From Ifrita kowaldi (Eukaryota > Chordata > Aves > Passeriformes > Cinclosomatidae), in the NCBI GenBank assembly GCA_013398055.1, contig VZRS01000248.1, forward strand, positions 248,001 to 312,000: a stretch of DNA of 64,000 bases, written 5' to 3'. A model generated the notes under the pieces. It did not search any database. It had not been told where the DNA came from and saw only the letters and a list, made by a program, of their open reading frames with translations. Shown piece after piece: positions 23,701 to 36,000 of this stretch. Position 1 is the stretch's first letter; the number at the start of each line of letters is the position of its first letter. Position numbers and translations under genes: made by a program.

Positions 23701-26700
23701 AGCAAACTTGCTGCTTCTATCCTAGTTACTGTGTGTGGAACATGGGATTTGACTGGTCTTTGATTTCTCACTGTCACACAGGGCAACTGTTTTTATGGGC
23801 CTGAATCTGCACAGCAAAACCACGTATTTTTCACTTGCTCAGTACTGCCACCTCCTAAAGTAAAGAAAATCTCTCATCCTCATTTTCAAGAGGAGATGCA
23901 CAGTGGAAAGAGCATATGTTCCTACAGACAAAAAAAGCCTGTTAGATTCAGTGACTTGTGTGCTAAATTTTGCTTTGATCATGGCTGTCTGCTTTCTCCC
24001 TCCATCTTCTGTCTGCCCGTGGCCGGCTCGTTCCAGAGTGAGTATCTGAAACCACACAACAGCTACAACCTCAGAGGAAGGGGTGGGAGGGGGGTGAAGT
24101 CTCCCTCCAGCTCTGGCAATAGACGACTTTACTGAAAGTCAATGCCATTCCCTTGCATTTATCACTGCCACTCTTGCTCTGCATATTTTTGGTATTCGCC
24201 ATGCATTGTTAGCAGTGATTGTCATGTAATTAAATCACTGCTCATCACAAGAGCCTATTTTTATGCTGAGATAAGCATCAGAAGTCTGCTGCAGCGTCCC
24301 CCAGATCAATAAAGATGTTCCCTGTAGGATTACAAATAGTCTGGGGTTGTACAGGGCACTAGAATTAATTAGGAATGATTTCTCTTTTTCTTTTTTCTTT
24401 CAATACATTTTTAATTGTTTATCCATTTTCGATGGGCTTGTTTTTAACTCTACCATGATGGGCCAGAGGCTTCTGTTCAGACCTTTTGAGCAGGATATGA
24501 TACCAATTTGGGCAATACCATTTGATGTAAGCAGTCACAATTATCATCATCTTTCCATAGCCATGTGTGACTGTTACTTCAAAATATGTTTTTGAATGAC
24601 GTATTTGCATCTCAGACTTTGCACTTGAGATTGCAGTTGAATGGGTTTATCAAATGATTGAACTTCGAGATCTAAACACAATGAGTAACCTTCAGGTGCT
24701 ACCCTGAAGATTTTGGTATTTTGATCAGAAGGCCAGAGGGCAAGTGGAGAAACTCGAGCCATTTCCTGAGGAAGCGTTTGCCCATGGTCACAGAGTATGT
24801 GGCGGAAAAAGCACCCTGGATTATTTTGATTTAGGCTTTCCTAGTCTCAGCTGTCCACTTTCCTTTGCATTGTTTTTACATTTTGTTCTGCTTGTGTGGC
24901 AAACTGGTTATACCACCCTCCCTGGGCCATGATCCACAGGAGCTGTGGGCTACGTGAGACAGTGTGTGGTGAGACAGAAGCTTCTGGAGAGTTTCTATAA
25001 GCAGAGTGGGAATGGCCATGAATGGATGAGGCAAAGTGGAAGTCTTCTTTTCCACTGCCCTTCAGCCAAACAGCTGAGTGCCTTTTCCTTCTGATCCAAC
25101 ATCATCAAAAATGGAAACAACTTCTTCAGCTGTGCTGGTGGGAGGGTGTTTGCCCTCTCTAAAGCACAGGGAAAAAGTAAACTCCTTTTAGGGAATAGAA
25201 GCAGTGTCAGGATTCCTGTAGGGAAATATAACCACTTCTCTACATGAAAAAGCAATGAACAGTTGATGTTTTGCACTTTCATTGCTGTACTGAAGTGGTG
25301 TTCTTCATGAGCTGCACCTGAAGTGCACTGAAATCAAATGCCTGTGGAGCTCAAAGGTTTTGGATCAGTCTTCAAAATTCCGTGAAAGGGATAAATAGTG
25401 GCCAAATTTGCTGCTGATAAACTAGGTGCCCCTAATGCTGGGAGGATGGCGATGCCCTGAAAGAGGATTCCTTGCAGTAACACAGTGTTCCATGGAAATT
25501 ATTCTCCTACTGATGTTAGGTTTAGGAGATGCCATGCCCAGATCCACTACAGGAGAGATGAAATGCTTTAATTTAGACCCATTAAGACCCAAGCTATGTG
25601 AGTTTACCGCATCACAAACCAGCAGAAGGTGCCTGTGCCCAGAGCATGATGTGATGGAGCTCCTGTCAGGCAGCCAAAACCCATCTGCCCAGGGTTGGCA
25701 TGGGGCAGCACAGAAGATCTGGCAGTCTCTGAACATGTCTGGGTTAAAAGCTTGTTGAGAGCTCTCTGAATGAGCCTCTTTTCATATGATCAGTGAGGAG
25801 GGATCTCCTGCACAGGTCACAATCTGCAGTAGTGGCTTGTTGTGTCCTCCACTGCAGCACTGGGCATTAATAGTAGAAAGGGCACCATCATTCTGCTTGT
25901 GCCAGCTGAGCTTGGATGATTTCAGCACTTGCTCCTGGCTTACCCCATGCAACAGAAAATTCAGTCTTATCTCTTTTCCACTTGCCAGCCCCCTCCTTCC
26001 CCAGAGGAAAGGGGCTCTGGGGGATTTTGTTTGTCCCCTGAAGCTCTGCAGAGCTGCTGCTCACCAGAGGCAGTGCCCAGGGGTGCAAGGTATGAATGTG
26101 CTCAGAAAGCAAGGGGTCTGCAGGGCGGGATTTTGGCAACTTTTCTCTTGCACATGCAGAGCGTTAGGCTTCTTTGCAGGGAATCTCTTTCCAAAATTAT
26201 TTTCTGTTTTCTCACATGTTCAGTCATTTCCATCATCACAGTGTGACTTGGATTAAGGTAAGTCAGAACAGGACACTCCTATAAAAGACTCAAAAATTTT
26301 TATGAGAAAGAATTCTTCCAGATTGTAAGGTGAGTTTGTCCATTTTTTTTAGCGTTATTATTAGAGTTCAGGTGTATTAGATAAATTTAACACTGTCATT
26401 CGTACATTTTGGTTGACTGCAGATTTTTGGGGAATGGTTGGCATCCATGCTACACTAAAATGCTTGATGTTATGGAAAACTGGATTACTTAACCAGAGGG
26501 GGGAGTATACTGAGATTTCCAGTGGGTAGTTGCCTGAAATCCAGCGAGCACCATCCCAGTCCTGCTGAAGTCAGTGCAACTCTGCCATTGTTCTGAAATC
26601 AGCCCCGGACAGCCTTGCTGGGTGGTGACCTCTGTGGCAGTTGCACGGTCACCTCATGGATAATTTGCAAATTGCCCATGAACCATGTGTGCAAACGTGT

Positions 26701-27500
26701 CTGGCATGGTGCTAATTTACTGGCAAGGTCTGGGGACACGGATCCAACACTCTGCTCCAGGGGAGCTTCAGCCATGCCCAGCAGCCAGAGTAGAGGTTTG
26801 ATTTCTATGCAGCATGTCAGGGATATCTGATGGATGGGGTCAGCCTCCCTTTCACATGTGCTTGAAGATCTCCAGCCAGGCCAGAATTTGCCAGATGACC
26901 ACAGTGGGGAAGGCATCAAAAATATTTCCGTAAATGTAACCCCTCCACACCCCCTGAAATTTATCTAGTTTGTGCCTGGATGTTACAAACCCGTGTTCAG
27001 GGCTACAGGACGTGGCTGGACATTATCTGTCCCTGTGTTCCGGCTGGGTTTATTTTGGGGTGGTCAGAAAGGAAATCCTAGTGGAAAGGCGGGTGGAGCA
27101 TTTTTGTTGAACTGATGTGAAAAAGAAAAATACCTGGCCATTTGAAAGGGTTTGAACTCTTAGCATAAGGCTCTGGGAGATGGATGAATGGTCAGAGGGA
27201 GGTGACGGGCGGGTCAGAGGTCCTGTGGCATAACTCATCACTGTGAGAATTCCCTATCTCCCAGTGAAAGTCTAAGGACTGGCTGGCAGCAGCGTGACCT
27301 GTGGTAGCCAATTCATCAGAAGGATTTCCCGTCTGAATATGCAGATGTGTGCACAATTATTTTACCTATCTTCGCAAACAGGGTCCGTGTCCCTGCACGC
27401 TTAAATAAATCTTGGCACTGTCCTTTCCAGGAGGCATTTCGGGTTCAGCCTGGTTGCCTGCATCCTGCATAGTTTTGTTCAGCAGAGTCCTTGCAAACAG

Positions 27501-27550
27501 CCCGTCTCCTCTTCCCTTTCCGCTTCCCCTTCCTCCTCCTCCCATCCCAC
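27501..27550. repeat. Pyrimidine-rich low-complexity tract
   Basis: About 50 bases of nearly uninterrupted C and T (CTCCTCTTCC, TTCCTCCTCC and similar), opposite a purine strand. Simple low-complexity DNA. Confidence 0.7.
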
Positions 27551-28013
27551 TGCAATCACTGCTGCCCAGACCCATCCTTCACTTGCACAAAACTGATTTC
27601 TGTTTATGGAGCAGCTGGCAGCAGCAAGGCTTGAGCACTGAGCGATGACTAAGAAACAAGCCCACTTTTCCCTTAGCTGTCAGGAGCTTTTAGAAATAAC
27701 ACCCTCCTCTGAGGAAGTCAGAATAGCAACAGGAAAATAAGTAAAACCTATTATAAAACAGTTGTCCAAGAACTTAGGCACGGCGCGGGGTAGAGATCAA
27801 TATGCTGTGAAGGTTAAATCTATTTTCACACTGTGTTCTATTTCACAGTTTAATGGTGTTTTAATGTGTCTGTCACTGAGCCCCCTTCATGTTATGCAGG
27901 TAGAGCCTTTACAAAGGAGAAATAACGTTGGCTTTACAAGCTTCACAGTGACATCTTATTTGCCAGCTGAGATCTGACGCTTTCCTCTCTGGAGGTATGC
28001 CAGGGCTTGACTG

Positions 28014-28070
28014 TTTTATTTTATTTTATTTTATTTTATTTTATTTTGTTTTATTTTATTTTATTTTATT
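28014..28070. repeat. (TTTTA)n microsatellite
   Basis: Eleven to twelve pentamer units over 57 bases with a single A-to-G interruption at 28048. Intergenic. Confidence 0.95.
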
Positions 28071-30000
28071 GTTATTAGTATGTTATTTACTCCTTTTTTA
28101 AACTTTTTTAGAAGACATAATGTGGTGTAGCATTTGCAATAATTTTAGATGGCTTTTGGGGAATGCCTGTAGGGTTGGGAGCAGCAGGAGCCTGTGTGTG
28201 CCTGTGTAGAAGGGACAGAAATATCTACTGCTGTTTATACAAGCTAAATACATGGAGGATATGCAGAATTCCCAGGCTTGAGTTTGCATCCAATTCACAG
28301 TAGTGTACTTGAGTGCTTTAGCTTGAACTCAGCTGATGCTGGGATGTTGGATCAGGTTTGGGAAGAGCACGGAGGACAAAGTAAAGGTTCTGAGAGAGGA
28401 TGAGGGAGCGGGAGGGCTGAATTCAGCCTGTGCCAGTGGAAAGGATGGAAGGAGAGAGAGAGGGAGCAAAGGCAAAGAAGGAAGTGTGGTATAAAATCCA
28501 GGCTGTGTGCAGTGCTAAAGCACACAGACCTGTCCTCTTTGTTCGGGGTGAAGAAATTGATATTTCTAAGGCTTAACTGACACCCTTTGTTTAGAAGAGG
28601 AGGAAGGAAAAAAACACTGTTCTGCTTTAATTATCTCTCTGGAGCTTCAGCTAGGGAAGGGAGAGGTTGGGATGGCCTAGTCCAAGGGCAGGGCTGGTTC
28701 TGTGCTTCCGCTGGGGACCAGGGCAGGCAGATGCTCAGGTGTGCTGACCTGCTCCGTGGGGATGCTTTGACAAACCTCCCCCTGCCTGCGGCTGAGCCAG
28801 CAGCTGGACACAGCCTCTGGCCATTTACAGCCCCCTGCAATGAGGCAGGGCTGCACACACCTGTATTTGCTCCCACTGGCAGGGAAAGCCACCATTGAGA
28901 AGCTCTTCTGGTTTTGCCACGAGTGAATCTGAGTGCTTGTGTTTTCCAGAGGGACTTGCTCCAGACTCCTCGCATTGTGACTGATGTGTGGAGTTGAGGG
29001 AGGACAACCTGCTTGTGCCAGTGGTTTCTCCTGTGTGATCTCTCTCCCATCTTTGCCCTCAGCATCTCCCTCACATCTCTGGAAGAGCACTCTGCTTCGT
29101 CTCTCCGTTGCCTTCCCACCTCTACCATCTTTTGCTCCCTCAGTTGCTCTTTACCCTCCTCTTCCTTTGTCTCACAGCCAAATGCCTTAACTCTGCACAG
29201 CCTCCTGGGAGGGGTAGGCTGTGAGAGGGGAATGCAGCAGAGGAGGAGATATAATATTAAATCTTCTTAGGAGCAGCTTGTTAAAAACCTCACACTTCCC
29301 CTCAACTGGTTGCTTTGCCGGAGTAAAAGCCTTTGCTCTGTCCAGGTCTACCGAGGGTTGGTGCTTGTCAGAGCATGAATTTTTAGACTTGCAGAGCATT
29401 GACTTGGCTTAACCTGTGTATCCCACCGCAGCAGAAATGTCTGCAGTGTGTGTTTTGGCTTTGGTGTGCTGCCTGCTCTGAGTTCATCTCTTCCCCCCTT
29501 CCGTTTTCCATTGTTGGAACAACAATCTTCTGCTGGATGCAGAGCTCAGCCATCCCTGTATTGTGGGGCCAAAACAAACTCTCTGCTAGCGTGTTTTCCA
29601 TCCTCCCCAAGCTAAAATACCAGTGCTGAGAGCAGCTGCCCTCCCGGGTGGGGAGCCTGTTGTCCGAAAATCCAGTGACTGACTTCATGGGGCAAAACTC
29701 TGTCTCAAGCTATGCTGCTGAGAAATGAATTTGTGTCCTTTGGAGCTGAGGGTGACTCACCTTTGGAGGGCTCCAGCGGTTCCCTCCCCAGCCAACACAG
29801 TCACCAAAGAGCAGCCTGGTGAGCTAAAACATCACCAACGTTCTGCATTGCAAATTACAGAGCTGAGCACTTGCTTTATCCATGCTTTCCAAACGGATGG
29901 AAACCTCTGAGAAAGTCAGGGCTGGGGACAGAAAACTTCAGGGAGAGTCCCAAAGGGCTGCCAGAAATAGATTCAGTCCATTTTTCTGCTCCAATTTTTC

Positions 30001-33000
30001 AAGTCTAAGGTGGTTAAGGATGGTTGTCACCCAATACCCCTTGCTCAAATTCCCTAACACATTCACATCTGGCCTTGTGTGAAATGGTGAGAAAAAAATA
30101 TTTTCTGCTTGGTAGCAGAACCTGTTGTTTGAATCTTGTGTCTTTGGGTTTTGTTTTGTTTTGTTTTTCCTTGTCCTTTACTGTTTAGGGGCTATTTCAC
30201 CGACTTCAACCACTAGACCAAGTCCATAAATATCTGAATTACAAGCTTCAATGTACACTTTGAAAATTCGTCCAGGTGAGGTCGCCTTTCTGAAAATAGA
30301 GGTGGATACCTGTTATGGTTCTAATATTTAGGGACTGAATTTATGCAAGTTTGCCACCTTAATCACAGAGTTTTAGATTAAACTGGAAATTTGAGAAAGC
30401 TGCCTGATCAAATGGCTTTGAAGTTTAATGATCATTTTTAGAAGTAAAACTTTGATGCCTTGGGCAATCCATGGCCAGGTGCCTTATATCAGGTGCTGGG
30501 TTTTTGGAAAAGTGACAAAAGCCACACTGAAGCAGAAGTGCTTCATTATTGTAAACTCAGTTTCTTTCCTGCTTTATAGAGGAGACTTGAGGAAAAAAAA
30601 GTTGGTTTTTTTGTCTTGTTCAAAACAAACTTTTACTGAGGTAATTAATGCAATAATATGGTTTGTTTGAAACCTCAGATTTTCTGTGGGTTTCCTTGTG
30701 AAATATTAAAATGCTGAAATCACAGATTAGAAGTAAAGAAAAGGTTAGAGACAGAAAGATATCCAAAATCATGTGAATTTTGAAGAAATTATTAACACAC
30801 AGGGATATGATAGTTTTGTGTTGGTTAATTCTTATTTATAGAAGCTAATAGATGATTTTCTAGTGCGAGAGAATTAATGTTTCTGGTAGCTGAGAGAAGA
30901 GTTTTGCATCTCCTGCTGGGAGAAATTCAACATTCCCTTGGAATTAGAGGGCTTCTCCACAGGTGGGTGTTTGCCTGCCTTAGTTGTGTTCCTGAGTGCT
31001 TGCTGGAGCTCATTTGCAGGGTCGTGTTGGGAGCAGAGGATGGTGGCAGAGGGAGACTTCAGAGATCTGAGCAGGTCCTGGAAAAGAAATGGATCTGGAT
31101 GCTCCCAGATAGAGGGACAAGAGAATTAATGAGCATCAGCCAGGACAGAGGCTGTGGTCCTGTCCAGAGAGAGAGAACTGTGCATGTTTGCTGGCACAGT
31201 CCATGGAAATTAATAATTTTTAGAGTATAATTTAGATTTTTCTTCTACATATTCTGTTGATTAAGCTTGGAAAGCATTTTTCAGAACCTTTTCAAATGAA
31301 CGTTTGGAAATGCTAAATGATGTCACATGGAGACCTTATCCTGGTGGATTTTCATGGGCAACCTGAAATGCCATGGTCCTGGACCGTGAGGTAAAGAAGT
31401 TCTTCAGGAGTTCATAGTCACTGCATTGTATTTAATGTAATTTCTGTTGGACTCTGACTTTTGGAGATTTTTGGCTTCTTGAGTACATTTTTGAAGTCAT
31501 GTTTCTGACACTGATGTTAACTTGTGGCTGCTCATATTTTCCAAGTGTCTAAAATTTCCTTACTTCTCTCCCTGTAAAATTGACCCTATAAAACACCCAA
31601 GATGCATCAGCACCATGAAGCAACTTAAGTGAATCCAAATATCTGAAAAACATTGTTTAAAACCCTCATCTAGACCTAATACTTTGTGAAATTTAGTGGA
31701 GAATATACATTTGAGATACTTATGAGTATAAAATCAGTTCATAACCTGGTAATAAGTACTGTGATACAAATTTGTACATTGCTCTGAAGTGCTGAGACCT
31801 CCTTGCCATTTCTAAATTGGAAAGTCACAAACTTAGTTATGTTTTATTTACATCTCCAGCTATGTTTTATTGCAAGATTTTGGAAAATGTTTTGTAACAG
31901 TGCAATAGTTCTGACAGTAAGTCAGTGCAAGATATCATAGAAAAAAAATTCTCAACAATTATCCTTCCCACCCAAACCTTTTCTTAGAAGCAGTATTAGA
32001 AAACTTTAATGACGTTTTACTCCCACCATAGGCAAAAAGAGTTTTTTTCATTGACTTGAAGGGAAGAAATGTTTAACCCCTTCATTTTTTGCATTAGCAG
32101 AAAGGAGTAGTTGAGCTGTTGGTGGATTTTGGATTGAAATGGAGTTACAATAAATAAGCCCAGTTCCATTTAACTGGAATTGAGCAGCTCTGCAGCTGAG
32201 ATTCTCTTTCTCTGCTTGCACCCCCCTCTAAAAATATCTGCCCAGGTGCCATCGTGATGCAATGAAAAAAAAGAATCCAGTGATTATAAAGAAGTTGCTA
32301 CTCTGCTGCAGGCGATGCAGAGGCTGAAACGTGACAGTCCTGGCCCTGACACGACACCGACGGGAAGCCGGGAGCTGTCAGAAAGGTCAGGATTTCAATG
32401 ACGTGTCTGTGCATTTCCAGTGCTCGCTGCATTCCCTTCTCCTCCTCTGTTCTTTCCTTTCCAAACCTCTCTGGAGCAAGTACATCCTCTCAACAGGCCT
32501 CCCTGGACAAACAAATGTAGATAATAAATAAATGGGGAAAGTTTCAGTGTCAGAAATCTCCTTCAAAGCCTTGTGGAAGGAGATATATTTTGGAGCATGA
32601 AGGCCATTCTGGGTCCTTGAGTTTTCCTCGCAGCTCTCTTTTCCACACTGGAAATCTTGTACCTTTTCTTTTTCTAAAAGATTTGCTAATGCTCTTCTCA
32701 TCCTCTGTCCACCTGCCAATTCTTCTCACAGTTGTTGCATTAAATGGCACATTTACAAGGTGTGATTGACCAGGTTCAGGTCTGAAATTCAGTCCACTAC
32801 ACTTTAAACTCAGATTCATGAGTGCAAAATTACATCTGCTCCAGTGCAAATTAGATAAAATCAGGATACCAGTTCTCACCTGGATTTCAGCCTTGCTTGA
32901 GAGCATCAAATCATTATCTACACTTTTGCTATGAGAACTCAGTGTGGGCTGCAATCTCCGTCTGAGGAGTTGGAGGTGTAGCAGGGTTAACTCCTCCTGA

Positions 33001-36000
33001 AATGGATCTGACCAGATAGCCCAGGTCACACAAGACAGCTGTAACACGTCGAGGGATCACGGTGTGGCCTTCTGTAACTATGATAGCATCCTTTTGAGCA
33101 GATTGCTGATTTTTTTGCCACTCACAAACCCATAAAACGTTACCAGTGGAGATGAACATTTCTGTATAAATGTGAGTCTGTGAGAATGGGCTTGATCTTC
33201 ACAACAGATTTTTTGGGTGTACATCCATATTTCCCTTCAGGTTCACATGTTTAATGGTTTATTTGAAACTAGTTGCATACTTTTTATCTTTGCTTTTAGT
33301 GAAATATTTACATTTCTTCAGTGAACACTGAACAAAGTCACAACAGTTAATAAACACTTAACAAAAGCAAAAATATTTCCCATATCCACATCCACAGCTA
33401 GTCATTCCAAACAACGTTTTTTTCTAGACATATATTTCTACAGCCTCTTTATTAGTGCTATTTTTCCAGTTTTGGTGTCCAGGTTAAGCTGGGACTTTCC
33501 TGTGTTGTGGTCTGACCTTAGAGCCCTTCCACATGATGCACAGGAGTGCAACAGCCAAGATCTTCTGCCTGGAAGCAGGTGGACCTCACTTTGACTGGAG
33601 CAGCTCTTGTCCTGCTGGTGGGTGCCCTGAATAATGAAGTGTGTGTGACAGCATGAAACATCTCATTTTCATCCCTTACTTTTGTCCATGTTTGCTTGCT
33701 TCTGAACTTGGTAATGACTGCAAAGAAGCAGCTGGGAAAAGTCATATCTCTTGAGTAATACGTGGAGGACTTTAAGCATTGTTAAAATCAAAAGAAGCAA
33801 TGGGCCAAACTCAAAAAAATCACCTGCAAAACATCAAATGGCCAGTAGGATTTTTAAATGGCCATTTGTTCCAAGAACGGTAGCCATGCTTTTATGTAAT
33901 CATACTTAGATGTATCATCATGTTCAGAGGGAGAAGTGTTAGTAAACAAGTAAGCCAAGGGATGTGAAGAAAGATAATATCTTTTATTTGGCACACTAAT
34001 CTCAGTTGTGGGCAGGGAGACAAGCTTTCAAGTATTGAAGCCTGTTGTCAGGTCTGAGACAACATGCTGGTTTTCTGGTTGCAGCTCTCCAGTTCAGGGC
34101 TGATCATGTCTGATTCTACCTCAGGACATAAAACCACTACAAGGAGCTGCAGTTCTCTTTTAGTGGGAGTTTCTACTGGTAACACAGTTCTTCCATTAAA
34201 TTCTTTAAGAATGAAGAATTATTCACAGCTGCTGGATTATGAAGAGGGCACAGCCTAAAAATGAAGATAACATTGACTTTTGACTTTCAGTCTGTTTCTT
34301 AGCAAACTGGTCATGTGTTTTCCCAGTAGGATTGCTGGAGTGAAAGTGTCCACTGTGTTCTGGCCCAGTGTAATCTGCATTTCTAATTAAGGCTATTTGC
34401 AAGTCCACTTATCTGACATGTGCAAAGAACAAATAATAAAGCAATGAGAAAGTAGCAATCAGCAATGAAACCTTTGTTTTAAATTTCCTTCTTTTATCTC
34501 TGTCTCATATAAATGTCGAGCACAGATAGCACAAAGGATGCCTTGGCAATGGCACTCACTGCTGCAGAGGGTTGGGGCACTTTTGGTTGTTCTGATCTGC
34601 TTTCCATCTCTAGGGAGTTCCCCATTTCGGCAGGGGGTGTTTGATAAAAATTACTCTGTGTGCTTTTAGATCCTGCTGGTTTGGGGTAGTTCAGCACTTT
34701 GCAGGGCTGGGTCTGTGGCTGCAGCTTGGCATTCATTCACCTTAATGATCCTTCCCTCTTGGAGCTCTCCATGGTTGGTTCAGGGGCTGGGCAGAAGCAT
34801 CACCATGTTCAAAACCAGAGCTTCCTAAATTGCTCACTGTTCAGGTTTCCAGTCTTTGTTTTCTTACCACTCTTGGAAAGAGAAGTGGATTTTGAAACTC
34901 CTAAAACAGTTTATACTTCCAGCCTTTTTTTTTTTCCAGCCTTTTTTTTTTTTTTTCTTATTACCTGTCACATTTTTGCAAACAGTCTCTGCTTGCACCT
35001 GAAGCCTCGCATAGAAACCAAGCTTGTTGTACCTGCCTTGCCACCCTCGCTGCTTGGTAGCTCATCACTGGCTTTGGCTCTGATGTTTGCTGCCCATGTA
35101 CCACACCCTTGAAGTCCCAGGCTGGGTGAGAGACACCCAGCCTGCCCCTCTGCTTAGGCTGGTTACCTCTGATTTGGGAACTGCTCAGAGATAGGAGAAA
35201 ATTAAGTGGAAACCAAATCTCCAAAGGTGTGAATTGTCAAGACAAAGATTAAACCCACCCTCCTGGAGTGTGGATTGCTAATAATTCCTCTGAGAGTTTA
35301 ACAAATGAAGTGGTTCTGGACCAAAATTGAATTTAATTGGAAAAGAGTTTCCAGTGGCCTTTTGTTTTTCTTTTCAATTTTAAGTATAGAAAAATGCTTC
35401 AAAGTGTTTAAACACCACATTTTTTTCGAGTTGCCTAAGGCAACTGAGGCTGTCTGTTAATTTTTTTTTCAATACAAAATTAAACTGGAGGTAAATTTTG
35501 ATGTTTATTTTCAGATTTACATTTCCAGTGCTGAGAGAACAAAAGCCTTGAAGATGCATTAGCAGAGGAGTGCTCTGAAACACCACAGCCTCCCTGTGCA
35601 TCCAAATGTTGGATTTAGAGGAGAGTTCATTTTGGGGGTTTGGTTTAGCCCTTGAGACTTCTGCTGTTGCAGAAGTCAGTAAAGGCATGACCTGCAATAT
35701 TAGGTCTCAGATTCACTTCACAGAGCTTTTCTCCTATTACAATTTTTTTCTGAAACGCCAGCACTCAGTCCTTCCTAAGTACATTATCTAACATGATATA
35801 TCCCAGTGTTCAGAAGTTGCAACAGGTTTGTCTAAATCATAAATTGCTTTTAAAAAGAAAGAGAATTTCAAGCTCTGGGTTTTTTTAGGCTCCCTCTCAC
35901 TGCTAAACCTTTAGCAGTCCCTTCTTTCTATTATTCACGATTTCTCTGCTGTTCTCATAAGAGGTTCATGATGATTTTTGATTTTAGAAGACAGTGCTAT

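Larger units (their letters stand above)
20786..30000. other. Intergenic region downstream of MCTP2
   Basis: No supported gene. Open frames here (for example 25786-26256 plus, 28631-29128 minus) are unlike any protein I know and lack coding-exon structure. Notable contents are a pyrimidine tract (27501-27550), a (TTTTA)n microsatellite (28014-28070), a purine-rich stretch (about 28440-28482) and one isolated exon-like segment (26180-26257). Confidence 0.7.

Noticed and set aside
24079..24095. G-rich run as a quadruplex
   Set aside because: G4-T-G3-A-G6 does not provide four separated runs of three G with loops of at least one base.
28631..29128. 165-codon open frame, minus strand, overlapping several other frames
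   Set aside because: Low-complexity composition in a GC-richer patch, overlapped by equally long frames, no recognisable protein family and no splice context.
32550..33047. 165-codon open frame, minus strand
   Set aside because: No recognisable motif, and overlapped by other open frames. I could not exclude it by conservation, but nothing supports it.
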